Assembly (NCBI GenBank): GCA_002494015.1
Contig: DLAR01000061.1
Span: forward strand, 12,874-27,298
Direction: 5' to 3'
Source: Porphyromonadaceae bacterium UBA7042
GTDB lineage: Bacteria > Bacteroidota > Bacteroidia > Bacteroidales > Muribaculaceae
DNA length: 14,425 nt
Part shown: piece after piece, positions 6,438 through 14,326 of the stretch
Numbering within the stretch: the first letter of the stretch is position 1
How the letters are laid out: each line of letters opens with the position of its first letter
Notes under the pieces: generated by a model
Seen by the model: only the letters and a program-made list of their open reading frames with translations
What the model was told of the DNA's origin: nothing
Database searches by the model: none
Translations under genes and position numbers: made by a program

Positions 6438-6731
6438 TCAGATAGTCTGCTCAATGTTCCAAGTGAAGGCGCGGAGGCCGAGCTTTGGGGTCTCGACATC
6501 CATCGCGTGCAGCTTGTCAAGGACAGTCGCCACGCGTGAATCCTCGACAATCGTGATGATGGCCGAGGCGAGCGACGGCCACGCGTGGGAGCCGTAATGA
6601 GGCTCGCCGTTGACACTTCCGCGACCGTTGACCTCGTTCCATGACGTGAATCCGCGACAGTTGCTCTTTTCAAGCATGTCGATGATGCGCTGATAATAGG
6701 CTTGGTCAAATGTTATCAATATTGCTTTCAT
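6438..6731 (-). CDS. PII-like small protein linked to RND efflux
   Basis: A 97-residue cytoplasmic protein with no signal peptide or membrane segment. The layout suits a PII-like ferredoxin fold: a beta strand at the start (MKAILITFD), a helix at about 11-21, a central conserved loop, a strand SAIITIVED (56-64), a helix RVATVLDKLHAM and a last strand LRAFTWNIE. The central segment, with Trp31, GRGS (37-39 region) and GEPHYGSHAWP (42-52), takes the place of the PII T-loop and is the most conserved-looking part. It is the last gene of the efflux operon, 22 bp after the RND pump gene. PII-like proteins of other groups (for example DUF3240) sit beside heavy-metal RND pumps, so a regulatory contact with this pump is a reasonable inference. 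Ligand unknown; no catalytic motif. The PII-like assignment is by pattern, not by a profile search. Confidence 0.7.
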   Translation of the reverse strand: MKAILITFDQAYYQRIIDMLEKSNCRGFTSWNEVNGRGSVNGEPHYGSHAWPSLASAIITIVEDSRVATVLDKLHAMDVETPKLGLRAFTWNIEQTI

Positions 6732-6753
6732 AAATCTTAATCTTAAATTTATA

Positions 6754-9700
6754 CTAACCCGCTACCTTACGCAGTTGCTTGCGGGTGCGGCGCACACCGA
6801 CGTAGGCAAACAAGCAGTACATCGCAGGGACAAACAGCAGCGTGAGGATGGTCGAGAAAGTCAGACCGCCGATTACCGCCGTACCCATCGGGCGCCACAT
6901 CTCGGCGCCCTGCCCCGTGCCCACCGCCATCGGCACCATGCCGAGGATAGTGGTCAGCGTGGTCATTACGACGGGACGCAGACGCGACTTGCCGCCGAGA
7001 ACCACCGCCGTGCGTATCGACATGCCGCGCTCACGGTTGAGCGAAATGTAGTCAATCAGCACGATACCGTTTTTCACCACGATACCGATAAGCATGATGG
7101 CGCCGATCATCGACATGACGTTGAGCGTGTGACCCGAGAGGTAAAGGATGATAAACACACCCGAGAACGCAAACAGCAGCGAGGTCATGATGATGCCGGG
7201 GTAGGTGTAGCTCTCAAACTGTGCCGCCATCACGATGTAGACAAGTATGATAATCAGCACTGCAAGGGTCAGCAGGTCACCAAACGAATCTTGCTGGTCC
7301 TCATAGCTGCCGGCAAGGTCGATGTTGATACCGGCCGGAATATCCATTTTGTCAATCTGGGCCTGCGATGCCGCCACGACGTCGCTCATCGGGACTCCCG
7401 ACACGACGGTCGACACGGTGATGATGCGCTCGCGGTCTTTACGCTCGATGGTCGGAGGAGTGAACCGCTCGACCACGGTGCCGACATCCTTGACACGCAC
7501 ACCCTGTCCGGCCGAGTTGTAGAGAAGAATATCCTCGATGTCGGCTATCGACGTGCGGTGCTCGGGCGAATACATGACCTTGATGTCATATTCCTCGCCG
7601 TCCTCGCGGAAACGTGATGCGATGCTGCCGTTGATGCGGTTGCGCAATGCGTTGGCAGCAGTGGAGAGATTGAGACCATAGATGGCGAGTTTCTCGCGGT
7701 CAAAGTCGACCTGATACTCCGGCTGATAGTCAGAACGGGAGATGTTCACGTCGGCCGTTCCCTTGATACCTTCGAGAATGCGCTTGAGGTTCCGGGCCAC
7801 CGAGTCGGTCTCGTTGAAGTCATAACCATAAATCTCATAGTCGATGGTTGCCTGACCGCTCATGGAGCCGCCGCGCATACCGCCCACGTTGACCTGAGCC
7901 TTCTTGTACTCGGGATAACGCTTGAGGTCCTCGCGCATCAGCGACGCAATCTCGGTGATGCCCCGGTCGCGGTCGCCGGGGTCGGTCAGTCGGATGTTCA
8001 TCGACACGATATGGGAGCCGTTGTCGCTGAGCGAGGCGAATGTATTGTCGCTCGATGCCTGACCGGTCGTGTAGTTCAGCACCATGATTTCGGGGTACTT
8101 CTCGCGCCACTCGCGGGCAAGACGCTCGGTCACCTCCTGCGCGATTTCCACGCGAGTGCCGATGGGGAGTTCAAGGTTGACACCGAGACGAGCGTCGTCG
8201 GCAGTCGGGAAAAACTCGGTTCCGACAAACTTGACAAGCACGAGCGACCCGAAGAAGATGGCCATGCAGACGATGAGCGTCGTTATTTTGTGGGACACCA
8301 CCTTGGAAAGAAGCCACGCATACCCGTTGTCAAACGCGTCAAGGCCCTTGTTAATCGGAGTAAACAGCAGATTGTAAAGTTTGCCGTGCTTGTTGTTGAG
8401 ACGCAGAAGCTGCGAGCAGAGCATCGGGGTGAGCGACAGCGCGCAGACGGTCGATATTATCATCATGATTGTGACCATCCATCCGAGCTGCTGGAAAAGC
8501 ACGCCGGTCATGCCGGTTACAAGAGTCAGCGGGAAGAACACCGCGATAAGGGTCAGCGTCGATGCGATAACCGAGACGGCGACCTCGTTGGTGCCGTGGA
8601 TAGCGGCCTGCTTGGGGTCGGCACCGCGCTCGATGTGGGTCGTGACATTTTCAAGCACCACGATAGCGTCGTCGACCACCATACCGATTGATATGGAAAG
8701 AGCCGACAGCGACACGATGTTGAGCGTGTTGCCCGTCATCGCGAGGTAGATAAACGAGGCGATGAGCGAGATCGGTATTGTGATTACAATGATTACAGTG
8801 GCTCGCCAACGCCCGAGGAACCCGAACACCACGATTACCACAAACAGCAGCGCGTAAAGCACCGTCTCGACAAGCGAGGCGATAGTGTTGCGGATATTGT
8901 CGGATGTATCGACGATAATGCCGAGTTTCACGTCAGAAGGCAGGCGTTTCTGCAACGACGGGAGCATTTTCAACACTTTCTCAGAGATTTCGACCGAGTT
9001 GGCGCCTGACTGCTTCTGAATCACAATCATGGCTCCCTGCCGTCCGTCGTTATAGGTCTGCTGGGCACGTTCTTCAAGCGAGTCATCGATGCGTGCCACG
9101 TCGCGCAGATAGATATTGCGCCCGTTCTGCGACCCGACGACGATATTGGCCATCTGGTCGGCCGCCGAGAACTCTCCCTGCACGCGCAGCGAGTAGGTAT
9201 CGGAACCGATGTCAAACGATCCTCCGGGAATATTGCGGTTCTCGGCGCCGATTATAGCCGAGATGCCTTCCACACTGAGATTGTAGGCTTCAAGGCGTTT
9301 CGGGTCGAGATAGATGTGAATTTCGCGTTTGGGTGCACCCGAGATTGACACCGACCCGACACCGCTGATGCGGGCCAACGGGTTGGCCACGGCATCGTCA
9401 AGAATCTTGTAAAGTCCCGGCATCGACTCGTCGGCCTCGACCGAAAGCATCACGATAGGAATCATGTCGGTCGAGAACTTGAAGATAATCGGGGTCTCGG
9501 CATCATCGGGGAGCGAGCTCTTTACCATGTCGAGCTTGTCGCGCACGTCATTGGTCAGCACGTCGATATCCTTGCCATATTCAAACTCAAGCGTTATCAC
9601 CGAAATATTTTCACGCGACTTGGAGGTGATGTGCTTCAAGTCGTTGACCGCGTTAAGCGTGTTTTCAAGCGGGCGTGTTACATTCTGCTCTATATCCTGC

Positions 9701-9867
9701 GCACTGGCACCCTGATAGGTCGTCATGACCATGATGGTGTTAGTGTCAATGTCGGGATAGAGGTCAATCGGCAGTTTTGACAGCGAGAAAAGACCCATGA
9801 TGACCACCGCCACAAAACACAACGTGGTCATAATCGGCCGCTTTACCGCACTTCCGTATAAACTCAT
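6754..9867 (-). CDS. RND efflux transporter, AcrB/HAE-type inner-membrane pump
   Basis: Proton-driven trimeric pump of a tripartite efflux system, moving substrates from the inner membrane or periplasm into the outer-membrane channel. 1037 residues, the usual size. TM1 is at about 10-30, with LPIDLYPDI after it. The first periplasmic porter/docking region is at 31-330, TM2-6 at about 333-487, TM7 at about 528-548, the second periplasmic region at 549-862 and TM8-12 at about 863-1022. Proton-relay residues are present: Asp399-Asp400 in TM4 (GMVVDDAIVVLEN) and Lys932 in TM10 (VVKNGIVLIDY). The Asp-Asp pair fits hydrophobe/amphiphile exporters (HAE) rather than heavy-metal CusA-type pumps. Substrates cannot be read from sequence. 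The gene lies 42 bp after the four-helix-bundle gene and 22 bp before the PII-like gene. Intact, no frameshift. Confidence 0.96.
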   Translation of the reverse strand: MSLYGSAVKRPIMTTLCFVAVVIMGLFSLSKLPIDLYPDIDTNTIMVMTTYQGASAQDIEQNVTRPLENTLNAVNDLKHITSKSRENISVITLEFEYGKDIDVLTNDVRDKLDMVKSSLPDDAETPIIFKFSTDMIPIVMLSVEADESMPGLYKILDDAVANPLARISGVGSVSISGAPKREIHIYLDPKRLEAYNLSVEGISAIIGAENRNIPGGSFDIGSDTYSLRVQGEFSAADQMANIVVGSQNGRNIYLRDVARIDDSLEERAQQTYNDGRQGAMIVIQKQSGANSVEISEKVLKMLPSLQKRLPSDVKLGIIVDTSDNIRNTIASLVETVLYALLFVVIVVFGFLGRWRATVIIVITIPISLIASFIYLAMTGNTLNIVSLSALSISIGMVVDDAIVVLENVTTHIERGADPKQAAIHGTNEVAVSVIASTLTLIAVFFPLTLVTGMTGVLFQQLGWMVTIMMIISTVCALSLTPMLCSQLLRLNNKHGKLYNLLFTPINKGLDAFDNGYAWLLSKVVSHKITTLIVCMAIFFGSLVLVKFVGTEFFPTADDARLGVNLELPIGTRVEIAQEVTERLAREWREKYPEIMVLNYTTGQASSDNTFASLSDNGSHIVSMNIRLTDPGDRDRGITEIASLMREDLKRYPEYKKAQVNVGGMRGGSMSGQATIDYEIYGYDFNETDSVARNLKRILEGIKGTADVNISRSDYQPEYQVDFDREKLAIYGLNLSTAANALRNRINGSIASRFREDGEEYDIKVMYSPEHRTSIADIEDILLYNSAGQGVRVKDVGTVVERFTPPTIERKDRERIITVSTVVSGVPMSDVVAASQAQIDKMDIPAGINIDLAGSYEDQQDSFGDLLTLAVLIIILVYIVMAAQFESYTYPGIIMTSLLFAFSGVFIILYLSGHTLNVMSMIGAIMLIGIVVKNGIVLIDYISLNRERGMSIRTAVVLGGKSRLRPVVMTTLTTILGMVPMAVGTGQGAEMWRPMGTAVIGGLTFSTILTLLFVPAMYCLFAYVGVRRTRKQLRKVAG

Positions 9868-9882
9868 AATTCAAATAAGAAA

Positions 9883-9904
9883 TAAAATATAAAATATAAA
9901 AAAT
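9883..9904. repeat. short AT tandem repeat in the 4HB-RND gap
   Basis: Two perfect TAAAATA units (9883-9889 and 9890-9896) followed by TAAAAAAT fill most of the 42-bp gap between the four-helix-bundle and RND genes. Confidence 0.6.
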
Positions 9905-9909
9905 ATTTT

Positions 9910-10278
9910 TCAGTGTCGTTTTCTCGACTTCTCTTGGTCTATTCTGTCTTTTATGGTCTTTATCATGCTTACCAGCAATCTTATCAGTTCTTTATTGTCA
10001 GTATAAATCGACTCGAATTGAGCATCAGTGATATAATCACTTTCATGCAGCAACTCCAACCAATAAGCCGTTTCTTCTGCCTCTTTATACGAAATATATA
10101 GTTTGGATAAAAAATCCAGTTTACTCTGCCCGGCAAAACCCTCTCTGATATTTGCACCGATACTGGTGCCGCTACGCAACACTTGTTTGGACAATATATA
10201 TTCCTGCTGAGTACGCGTCAAGTACTTGTACAAGCCGATTATCCTTAATCCAAACTCTTTGCTTTTGTCACGAACCAT
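9910..10278 (-). CDS. four-helix-bundle protein (S23/IVS family)
   Basis: A 122-residue soluble, mostly helical protein. The core LRSGTSIGANIREGF (34-48), then GQSKLDFLSKL and ISYKEAEETAYWLELL, is the signature of the S23 four-helix-bundle family. The family is named for ORFs in 23S rRNA intervening sequences, but such genes are also scattered in chromosomes, and it is structurally related to Avd of diversity-generating retroelements. No reverse transcriptase, template repeat or rRNA is nearby, so neither of those roles is supported. The function of free-standing members is unknown. The gene sits between the adaptor and RND pump genes, with no promoter of its own that I can see, and is flanked on both sides by AT-rich tandem repeats. 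This looks like a gene inserted into an existing operon, possibly tolerated because it keeps read-through. Confidence 0.88.
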   Translation of the reverse strand: MVRDKSKEFGLRIIGLYKYLTRTQQEYILSKQVLRSGTSIGANIREGFAGQSKLDFLSKLYISYKEAEETAYWLELLHESDYITDAQFESIYTDNKELIRLLVSMIKTIKDRIDQEKSRKRH

Positions 10279-10342
10279 TGCGGCACTATTTATCTATTTA
10301 TATTAGGGTTTCACAAGCCGTAAGCCATGATTTAGTCCCTGC

Positions 10343-10398
10343 TATTTGTTATTCTTTATTTGTTATTCTTTATTTGTTATTCTTTATTTGTTATTTTT
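10343..10398. repeat. 14-bp tandem repeat, four copies
   Basis: Unit TATTTGTTATTCTT occurs three times perfectly (10343-10356, 10357-10370, 10371-10384), with a fourth copy differing at one base (10385-10398). The array runs from the gap into the last codons of the adaptor gene, whose stop codon (10386-10384) is within it. Read on the minus strand each unit carries two TAA triplets seven bases apart; with a 14-bp period all three frames are closed within two units. Copy number could vary by slippage. Confidence 0.9.
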
Positions 10399-11424
10399 TA
10401 TCTGTACTTTCGCGCCGTCAGTTAATCTCGTCTGACCTGTGGTGACAACGTCGGAATTGTCGGGCACACCCGAGATTACCTCGTAGGCATTGTCGAGACG
10501 CTGACCTAATTCCACCTTATTATATGAGACTGTCTGTGTCTCGGGGTGATAAACGAAAACATAACGGTTGCCCGAGCCGGTCTGCTTGACAACGGCACGG
10601 TCGGGAACCACCACGCGCATCTCGTGTCCGAAATTCATGGTAACGCGGGCAAACATACCGGGCAGAATGCGGTCACCCGGGTTGTCAATGGTGATTTCGA
10701 CTGTAAATGTGCGGGTACTGGCATCCACCGTCGGGTGAATCAGATAGACGCTGCCTGTGAATTCTTCGTCGCCGTATGTGTCAAACTTGATGTTGACCTT
10801 CATCCCTTTGTGGACACGGGTATAGTCGCTTTCTGACACGTTGACGATGACCTTGACCGGCTGCACCTGCTCGATTGTCAGGATGGGGAGCTGTCCCGGC
10901 AGGTCGCCCGGGTCATAGTTGCGGGCGGTAACGACACCCGAGATGGGCGAGACAAGCACCGTGTTCTCGACCATGTTCTGATACTGCCGCCGCGCAGCGT
11001 CAAGCTCGGTTTTCAACTGCTCTACCGACTGCTGCGTGCCTCCGCCGATTTCAAAGAGTTTCAACGCGCGCTGGTATTCACGCTCGGTATTGTCAAGACG
11101 CACCTTCAACTGGTCGATGGTCACATCGTCGAGGACCACGACCTTCTGCCCCTTGTTGACGTGAGAACCCACATCGACCAGTATTTCCTTTATACGGTTT
11201 GCCGTCGATGTGGTGATATTATTGGTCTTGAATGCCTCCACTGTGGCGGTATAGCTGCCAACCTGCGCCACATCCTGCTGATGCACTTTGAGCACGTCGA
11301 CAATAGGGAGTTCCTCGGCTGCATCAGTGGCTGTCGCCGCCTCTTTTTCCTTGCCTCCGCACGATGCGAGCATCGCAAGCACAGCCGCACCGGCAAGAAT
11401 CGATAATGACTTGAATTTATACAT
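10384..11424 (-). CDS. RND efflux periplasmic adaptor, AcrA/HlyD-like lipoprotein
   Basis: Membrane-fusion protein that couples the RND pump to the outer-membrane channel. 346 residues. The lipobox LASC puts the lipidated cysteine at 22, so the protein is anchored to the inner membrane facing the periplasm. The order is typical: a first lipoyl half at about 68-100 (strand and glycine-turn region DVGSHVNKGQKVVVLDD), a short alpha-helical hairpin at about 101-152, a second lipoyl half at about 153-187 (VSPISGVVTARNYDPGDLPG), a beta-barrel at about 188-265 and a membrane-proximal domain to the end. The C-terminal codons run into the 14-bp tandem repeat. It follows the outer-membrane factor gene by 53 bp and belongs to the same operon. 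Confidence in the family is high; the substrate is unknown. Confidence 0.95.
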   Translation of the reverse strand: MYKFKSLSILAGAAVLAMLASCGGKEKEAATATDAAEELPIVDVLKVHQQDVAQVGSYTATVEAFKTNNITTSTANRIKEILVDVGSHVNKGQKVVVLDDVTIDQLKVRLDNTEREYQRALKLFEIGGGTQQSVEQLKTELDAARRQYQNMVENTVLVSPISGVVTARNYDPGDLPGQLPILTIEQVQPVKVIVNVSESDYTRVHKGMKVNIKFDTYGDEEFTGSVYLIHPTVDASTRTFTVEITIDNPGDRILPGMFARVTMNFGHEMRVVVPDRAVVKQTGSGNRYVFVYHPETQTVSYNKVELGQRLDNAYEVISGVPDNSDVVTTGQTRLTDGAKVQIKNNK

Positions 11425-11451
11425 GATATATATGACTGATTTCTATTTCTA

Positions 11452-11473
11452 AACCTTAAATCTTAACCTTAAA
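11452..11473. repeat. direct repeat in the OMF-adaptor gap
   Basis: AACCTTAAA occurs at 11452-11460 and again at 11465-11473 (13-bp period) in the 53-bp gap between the outer-membrane factor and adaptor genes. Confidence 0.6.
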
Positions 11474-11477
11474 CCCA

Positions 11478-12920
11478 TCATCTCACCGGCATCGAAGCCG
11501 AGACATCGTGACTGCCGAGCAGATACTCAAGCTCGCTGTTGGCCACAAGGTAATTGTAAATTGCCTGATAATAGGCCAGACGGGCCTGTGTCAGCGCCAG
11601 CTCGCCGTCGCGGAGCTGCAGATAGGTTGCCGCGCCGATTTCAAAACTCTGCTTGACGATGTCATGGGCCACTTCGGCCTGCTTGACACTCTCGCTGCAT
11701 GATGAAATCTGCTTGACATTGGTGTTGATATTGTCGATTGACACATCCACCTGCATCCGCAGGGCGCGCTCAAGATTTTCGCGCTGGAATGCCATTTCGT
11801 TGACCTGAACCTGTGCCTGCTTTACCTTATAATACCGCTGACCTCCTTCAAAGAGCGGGAACGACAGCGTAACCCCCACCATTGAGTAGGGATTCCACCT
11901 CAGGTTGTTAAACGGCGTGCCGTTGTTCATCGAAGTCCAGTTATAGGATGCCGTCAGTGCGAGTGTGGGATACCACGATGCCTTCTGAACGGCAAGCGCG
12001 TCATTGAGCGAGCGCGTCTGCAAGTCGAGCATCTTCAGGTCAGTGTTGCCCGAGATGTCGCGCGACAGTCCGAGTGCCTGTTCATACATTGTCGACTCAT
12101 AACGGCTCAGCGTCACATCGGGTTTTACCGGAATCATCGCGTCCATCCCCATCAGCACGAGCAGCTGCAACCGTGCCTGCTTTATAGAGATTTCGGCCTG
12201 TGACAGCTCCGGCTCTATATTCTTGACTGCAACCTCGGTGCGCAGCACGTCATATTTAGTCGCCGCGCCGAGTTCAAACTGGCGCGCATACAGGTCGGCC
12301 GTAAACCGGGCCATGTCATAACTCTCCTGTATCACGTCGCGCGAATCCATCGCAAGCAGGAGGGTATAATAGGCGTTCTTGACCTGATTGACAAGCGACA
12401 GTCGCGAGGCGCGGGCGCTTTCAATGTTTTGAAGAATCTGCGTGTCGCTGAGTTTCAGCGATTTCCACAACTGGGGAGCGATAAGGGGCATCGAGGCGTT
12501 GAACCCGACCTGATAACTGTTGTCAAGACCCACCTTGATTCCGTTGCCGCTACCGCCGCGCGACGTCGGCGAATCCTCGGCCGGAGCATCTTCATCCCCT
12601 TCCGAGTCACCGCCGCCCATACCGCCAAAACCATCCATGTTCATGTACATGGTCTGCTTGGCCAGTGTGCGACTGTAGCTTCCTCCAAAACTTATTGTCG
12701 GAAACAATTGCCCCAGCACCTCTTTCTTGGAATAATCAGTGCGGGTGATTTCCATATCGGCAACCTTGATTGTCGGGTTGTCGCTGAGTGCTATCTCGAT
12801 ACATCGGTCAAGAGACAGCACAAGGGTATCGGATTGCTCGACTGCATAACCGTCGGTCGGGAGAGTCATAGCCGCAAACGCAATCATCGAGGCTACAATC
12901 CGGGAATCATAAAATCTCAT
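11478..12920 (-). CDS. TolC-family outer-membrane efflux channel
   Basis: Outer-membrane factor forming the exit duct of the efflux pump. 480 residues, normal for the family. The N-terminal signal peptide spans about 1-26, ending DGYA. Two TolC repeats follow, each with a beta strand pair and long coiled helices. First half: LSLDRCIEIALSDNP, the GQLFPTISFGGSYS strand, then the helix to about 265. Second half: ALAVQKASWYPTLALTASYN, VGVTLSFPLFEGGQR and the final helices with ATYLQLRDGELALTQARLAYYQA. Residues 92-127 are an unusual Gly/Met/Asp/Glu-rich low-complexity insert located where the first strand pair turns outward. It is the first gene of the efflux operon, with a clear promoter and a leader of about 35 nt. 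No regulator gene is next to it. Confidence 0.95.
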   Translation of the reverse strand: MRFYDSRIVASMIAFAAMTLPTDGYAVEQSDTLVLSLDRCIEIALSDNPTIKVADMEITRTDYSKKEVLGQLFPTISFGGSYSRTLAKQTMYMNMDGFGGMGGGDSEGDEDAPAEDSPTSRGGSGNGIKVGLDNSYQVGFNASMPLIAPQLWKSLKLSDTQILQNIESARASRLSLVNQVKNAYYTLLLAMDSRDVIQESYDMARFTADLYARQFELGAATKYDVLRTEVAVKNIEPELSQAEISIKQARLQLLVLMGMDAMIPVKPDVTLSRYESTMYEQALGLSRDISGNTDLKMLDLQTRSLNDALAVQKASWYPTLALTASYNWTSMNNGTPFNNLRWNPYSMVGVTLSFPLFEGGQRYYKVKQAQVQVNEMAFQRENLERALRMQVDVSIDNINTNVKQISSCSESVKQAEVAHDIVKQSFEIGAATYLQLRDGELALTQARLAYYQAIYNYLVANSELEYLLGSHDVSASMPVR

Positions 12921-12960
12921 TTAAACTATTTAATAAGTGATTGGTTTGAAATATCTTTTA

Positions 12961-12991
12961 CAAAGATAGGCCATTAGGACATTATGACCAA
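12961..12991 (-). promoter_or_regulatory. promoter of the efflux operon
   Basis: On the minus strand TTG (12991-12989), a 20-bp spacer and TATCTTTG (12968-12961) match both halves of the Bacteroidetes promoter. The -7 octamer and the spacer are the same as those of the T9SS-cargo gene promoter. The start codon of the outer-membrane factor lies about 40 bp downstream. No obvious operator palindrome overlaps it. Confidence 0.8.
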
Positions 12992-13003
12992 TAGAAACAT
13001 AAA

Positions 13004-13047
13004 AAAGTGGCAAAAAAGACTACATTCAGTCATCTTTTTGCCACTTT
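13004..13047 (-). terminator. rho-independent terminator of ilvA
   Basis: AAAGTGGCAAAAA (13004-13016) pairs perfectly with TTTTTGCCACTTT (13035-13047); a further GACT/AGTC pairing lies inside the loop. On the minus strand the stem comes about 46 bp after the ilvA stop and is followed by a T-run. It separates ilvA from the efflux promoter, which starts 13 bp further on. Confidence 0.85.
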
Positions 13048-13092
13048 ATGATTATTTTAAGGAATATTTAGAGGCAATTCGGACCACTTCGA

Positions 13093-14298
13093 TTATTTCA
13101 CCACATGGTACCCCGCTTTTTCGAGCGCGTCGTGAAGCTGAGAGATGTGCTCGTGGTTGCGCGTCTCGATTTCGATGCGCAACAGGCACCCGTTGATTGA
13201 CGCGCGGTCGGTGTTGCGCTCGTGAACCACCGAGATGATGTTGGCTCCGTTTTCACCAAGCACGGCACACACTCCCGAGAGTTGCCCCGGCTTGTCGTTA
13301 AGGTCGAGCGTCAGGGTACAGTTGCGACCGCTCTTTACAAGACCGCGGGTGATGACGCGGTTCAGGCTCGTTACGTCGATATTGCCGCCCGACACGATGC
13401 ACACCGTCTTCTTTCCCTTGACAGGCACTTTGTTGAACATCGCTGCTGCCACCGACACCGCTCCGGCTCCTTCAGCCACCAATTTCTGCTGCTCGATGAG
13501 CGCGAGAATCGCTGCCGCAATCTCGTCTTCGCTGACTGTCACAATCTCGTCGACATACTTGCTGCAATAATCAAACGTGTTTTCGCCCGGTTCCTTGACA
13601 GCTATACCGTCGGCAATCGTTGCCACGTTGTCAAGATGCTCGCGGTGTCCCTCTTTCAACGATTCCACCATCGACGGCGCGCCGGCAGCCTGCACGCCGT
13701 AGACCTTGACATCGGGTTTCAGCGACTTTATCGCAAAACCTATACCAGAAATCAGTCCGCCGCCGCCGACAGGCACGATAATCGCCTCAACATCGGGCAT
13801 CTCCTCCAGTATTTCAAGAGCTATAGTTCCCTGTCCGGCAACCACAAGCGGGTCGTCAAACGGATGTATCATCGTGTAGCCGTGCTCGTCGCGCAGCTCC
13901 AGTGCTTTCTGATAGGCATCGTCATACACTCCCGGGACAAGGCACACCTCGGCCCCGAGACGCTTTGTCGCCTCGATTTTGGAGATAGGCGCACCCGCCG
14001 GCAGGCAGATGAGCGACTTGATACCGTTGGCCGTTGCCGCGAGGGCCACGCCCTGCGCATGGTTGCCTGCCGAACAGGCGATAACCCCCTTGGCCTTCTC
14101 CTCGGGGGTCAGCTGCGATATTTTATAGTAGGCTCCGCGCAGCTTGAACGCGCCGGTATGCTGGAGGTTTTCAGGTTTGAGATACACCTCGGCATCGGGG
14201 TTCAGTTTAGTTACTCCGATCAGGCGCGGATGACGCGCCACATCTTTCAGCACCTGCGCTGCACGGTACACTTCAGATATTTCAAGTTTCTGTGACAT
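13093..14298 (-). CDS. ilvA: threonine ammonia-lyase with C-terminal ACT-like domain
   Basis: Cytoplasmic PLP enzyme converting L-threonine to 2-oxobutanoate and ammonia, the entry step to isoleucine. 401 residues. The PLP-binding lysine is Lys52 in HTGAFKLRGA. SAGNHAQG (76-83) binds substrate, GGGGLISG (178-185) is the glycine loop holding the PLP phosphate, and EGAGA (277-281) and SGGN (303-306) are family marks. One ACT-like domain fills about 325-401 (LTLDLNDKPGQLSGV). This is the medium-length form with a single regulatory domain, not the long E. coli IlvA (about 514) with two. Catabolic and biosynthetic forms are not separable by sequence alone. I chose MSQKLEIS at 14298 over an in-frame ATG at 14316: a -7 element at 14326-14319 would leave the earlier ATG at or before the transcript start. 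Followed by a strong terminator. Confidence 0.93.
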   Translation of the reverse strand: MSQKLEISEVYRAAQVLKDVARHPRLIGVTKLNPDAEVYLKPENLQHTGAFKLRGAYYKISQLTPEEKAKGVIACSAGNHAQGVALAATANGIKSLICLPAGAPISKIEATKRLGAEVCLVPGVYDDAYQKALELRDEHGYTMIHPFDDPLVVAGQGTIALEILEEMPDVEAIIVPVGGGGLISGIGFAIKSLKPDVKVYGVQAAGAPSMVESLKEGHREHLDNVATIADGIAVKEPGENTFDYCSKYVDEIVTVSEDEIAAAILALIEQQKLVAEGAGAVSVAAAMFNKVPVKGKKTVCIVSGGNIDVTSLNRVITRGLVKSGRNCTLTLDLNDKPGQLSGVCAVLGENGANIISVVHERNTDRASINGCLLRIEIETRNHEHISQLHDALEKAGYHVVK

Positions 14299-14318
14299 GG
14301 TAAAACATTTTAACACCG

Positions 14319-14326
14319 CAAAAATA
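14319..14326 (-). promoter_or_regulatory. -7 element of ilvA
   Basis: On the minus strand 14326-14319 reads TATTTTTG, matching TAnnTTTG, about 20 bp before the chosen start. No TTG is found 19-21 bp upstream; that region is a G-rich stretch on the minus strand. Transcription from here would leave a very short leader. Confidence 0.45.

Noticed and set aside
6775..8691. Two long plus-strand frames (280 and 226 codons) antisense to the RND pump gene
   Set aside because: Both are shadows of the intact RND gene; their translations are runs of Arg/His/Asp without hydrophobic core or motif.
9910..10278. Four-helix-bundle protein considered as Avd of a diversity-generating retroelement
   Set aside because: No reverse transcriptase, template repeat or variable repeat is found in the window. 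The core motif fits the general S23 family.
10343..10398. 14-bp repeat array considered as a CRISPR
   Set aside because: The units are directly adjacent with no spacers and are too short; no cas genes are present.
13222..14295. 357-codon open frame antisense to ilvA
   Set aside because: Fully covered by the secure ilvA gene; the product is rich in His and Arg with no domain pattern, as expected from a shadow frame.
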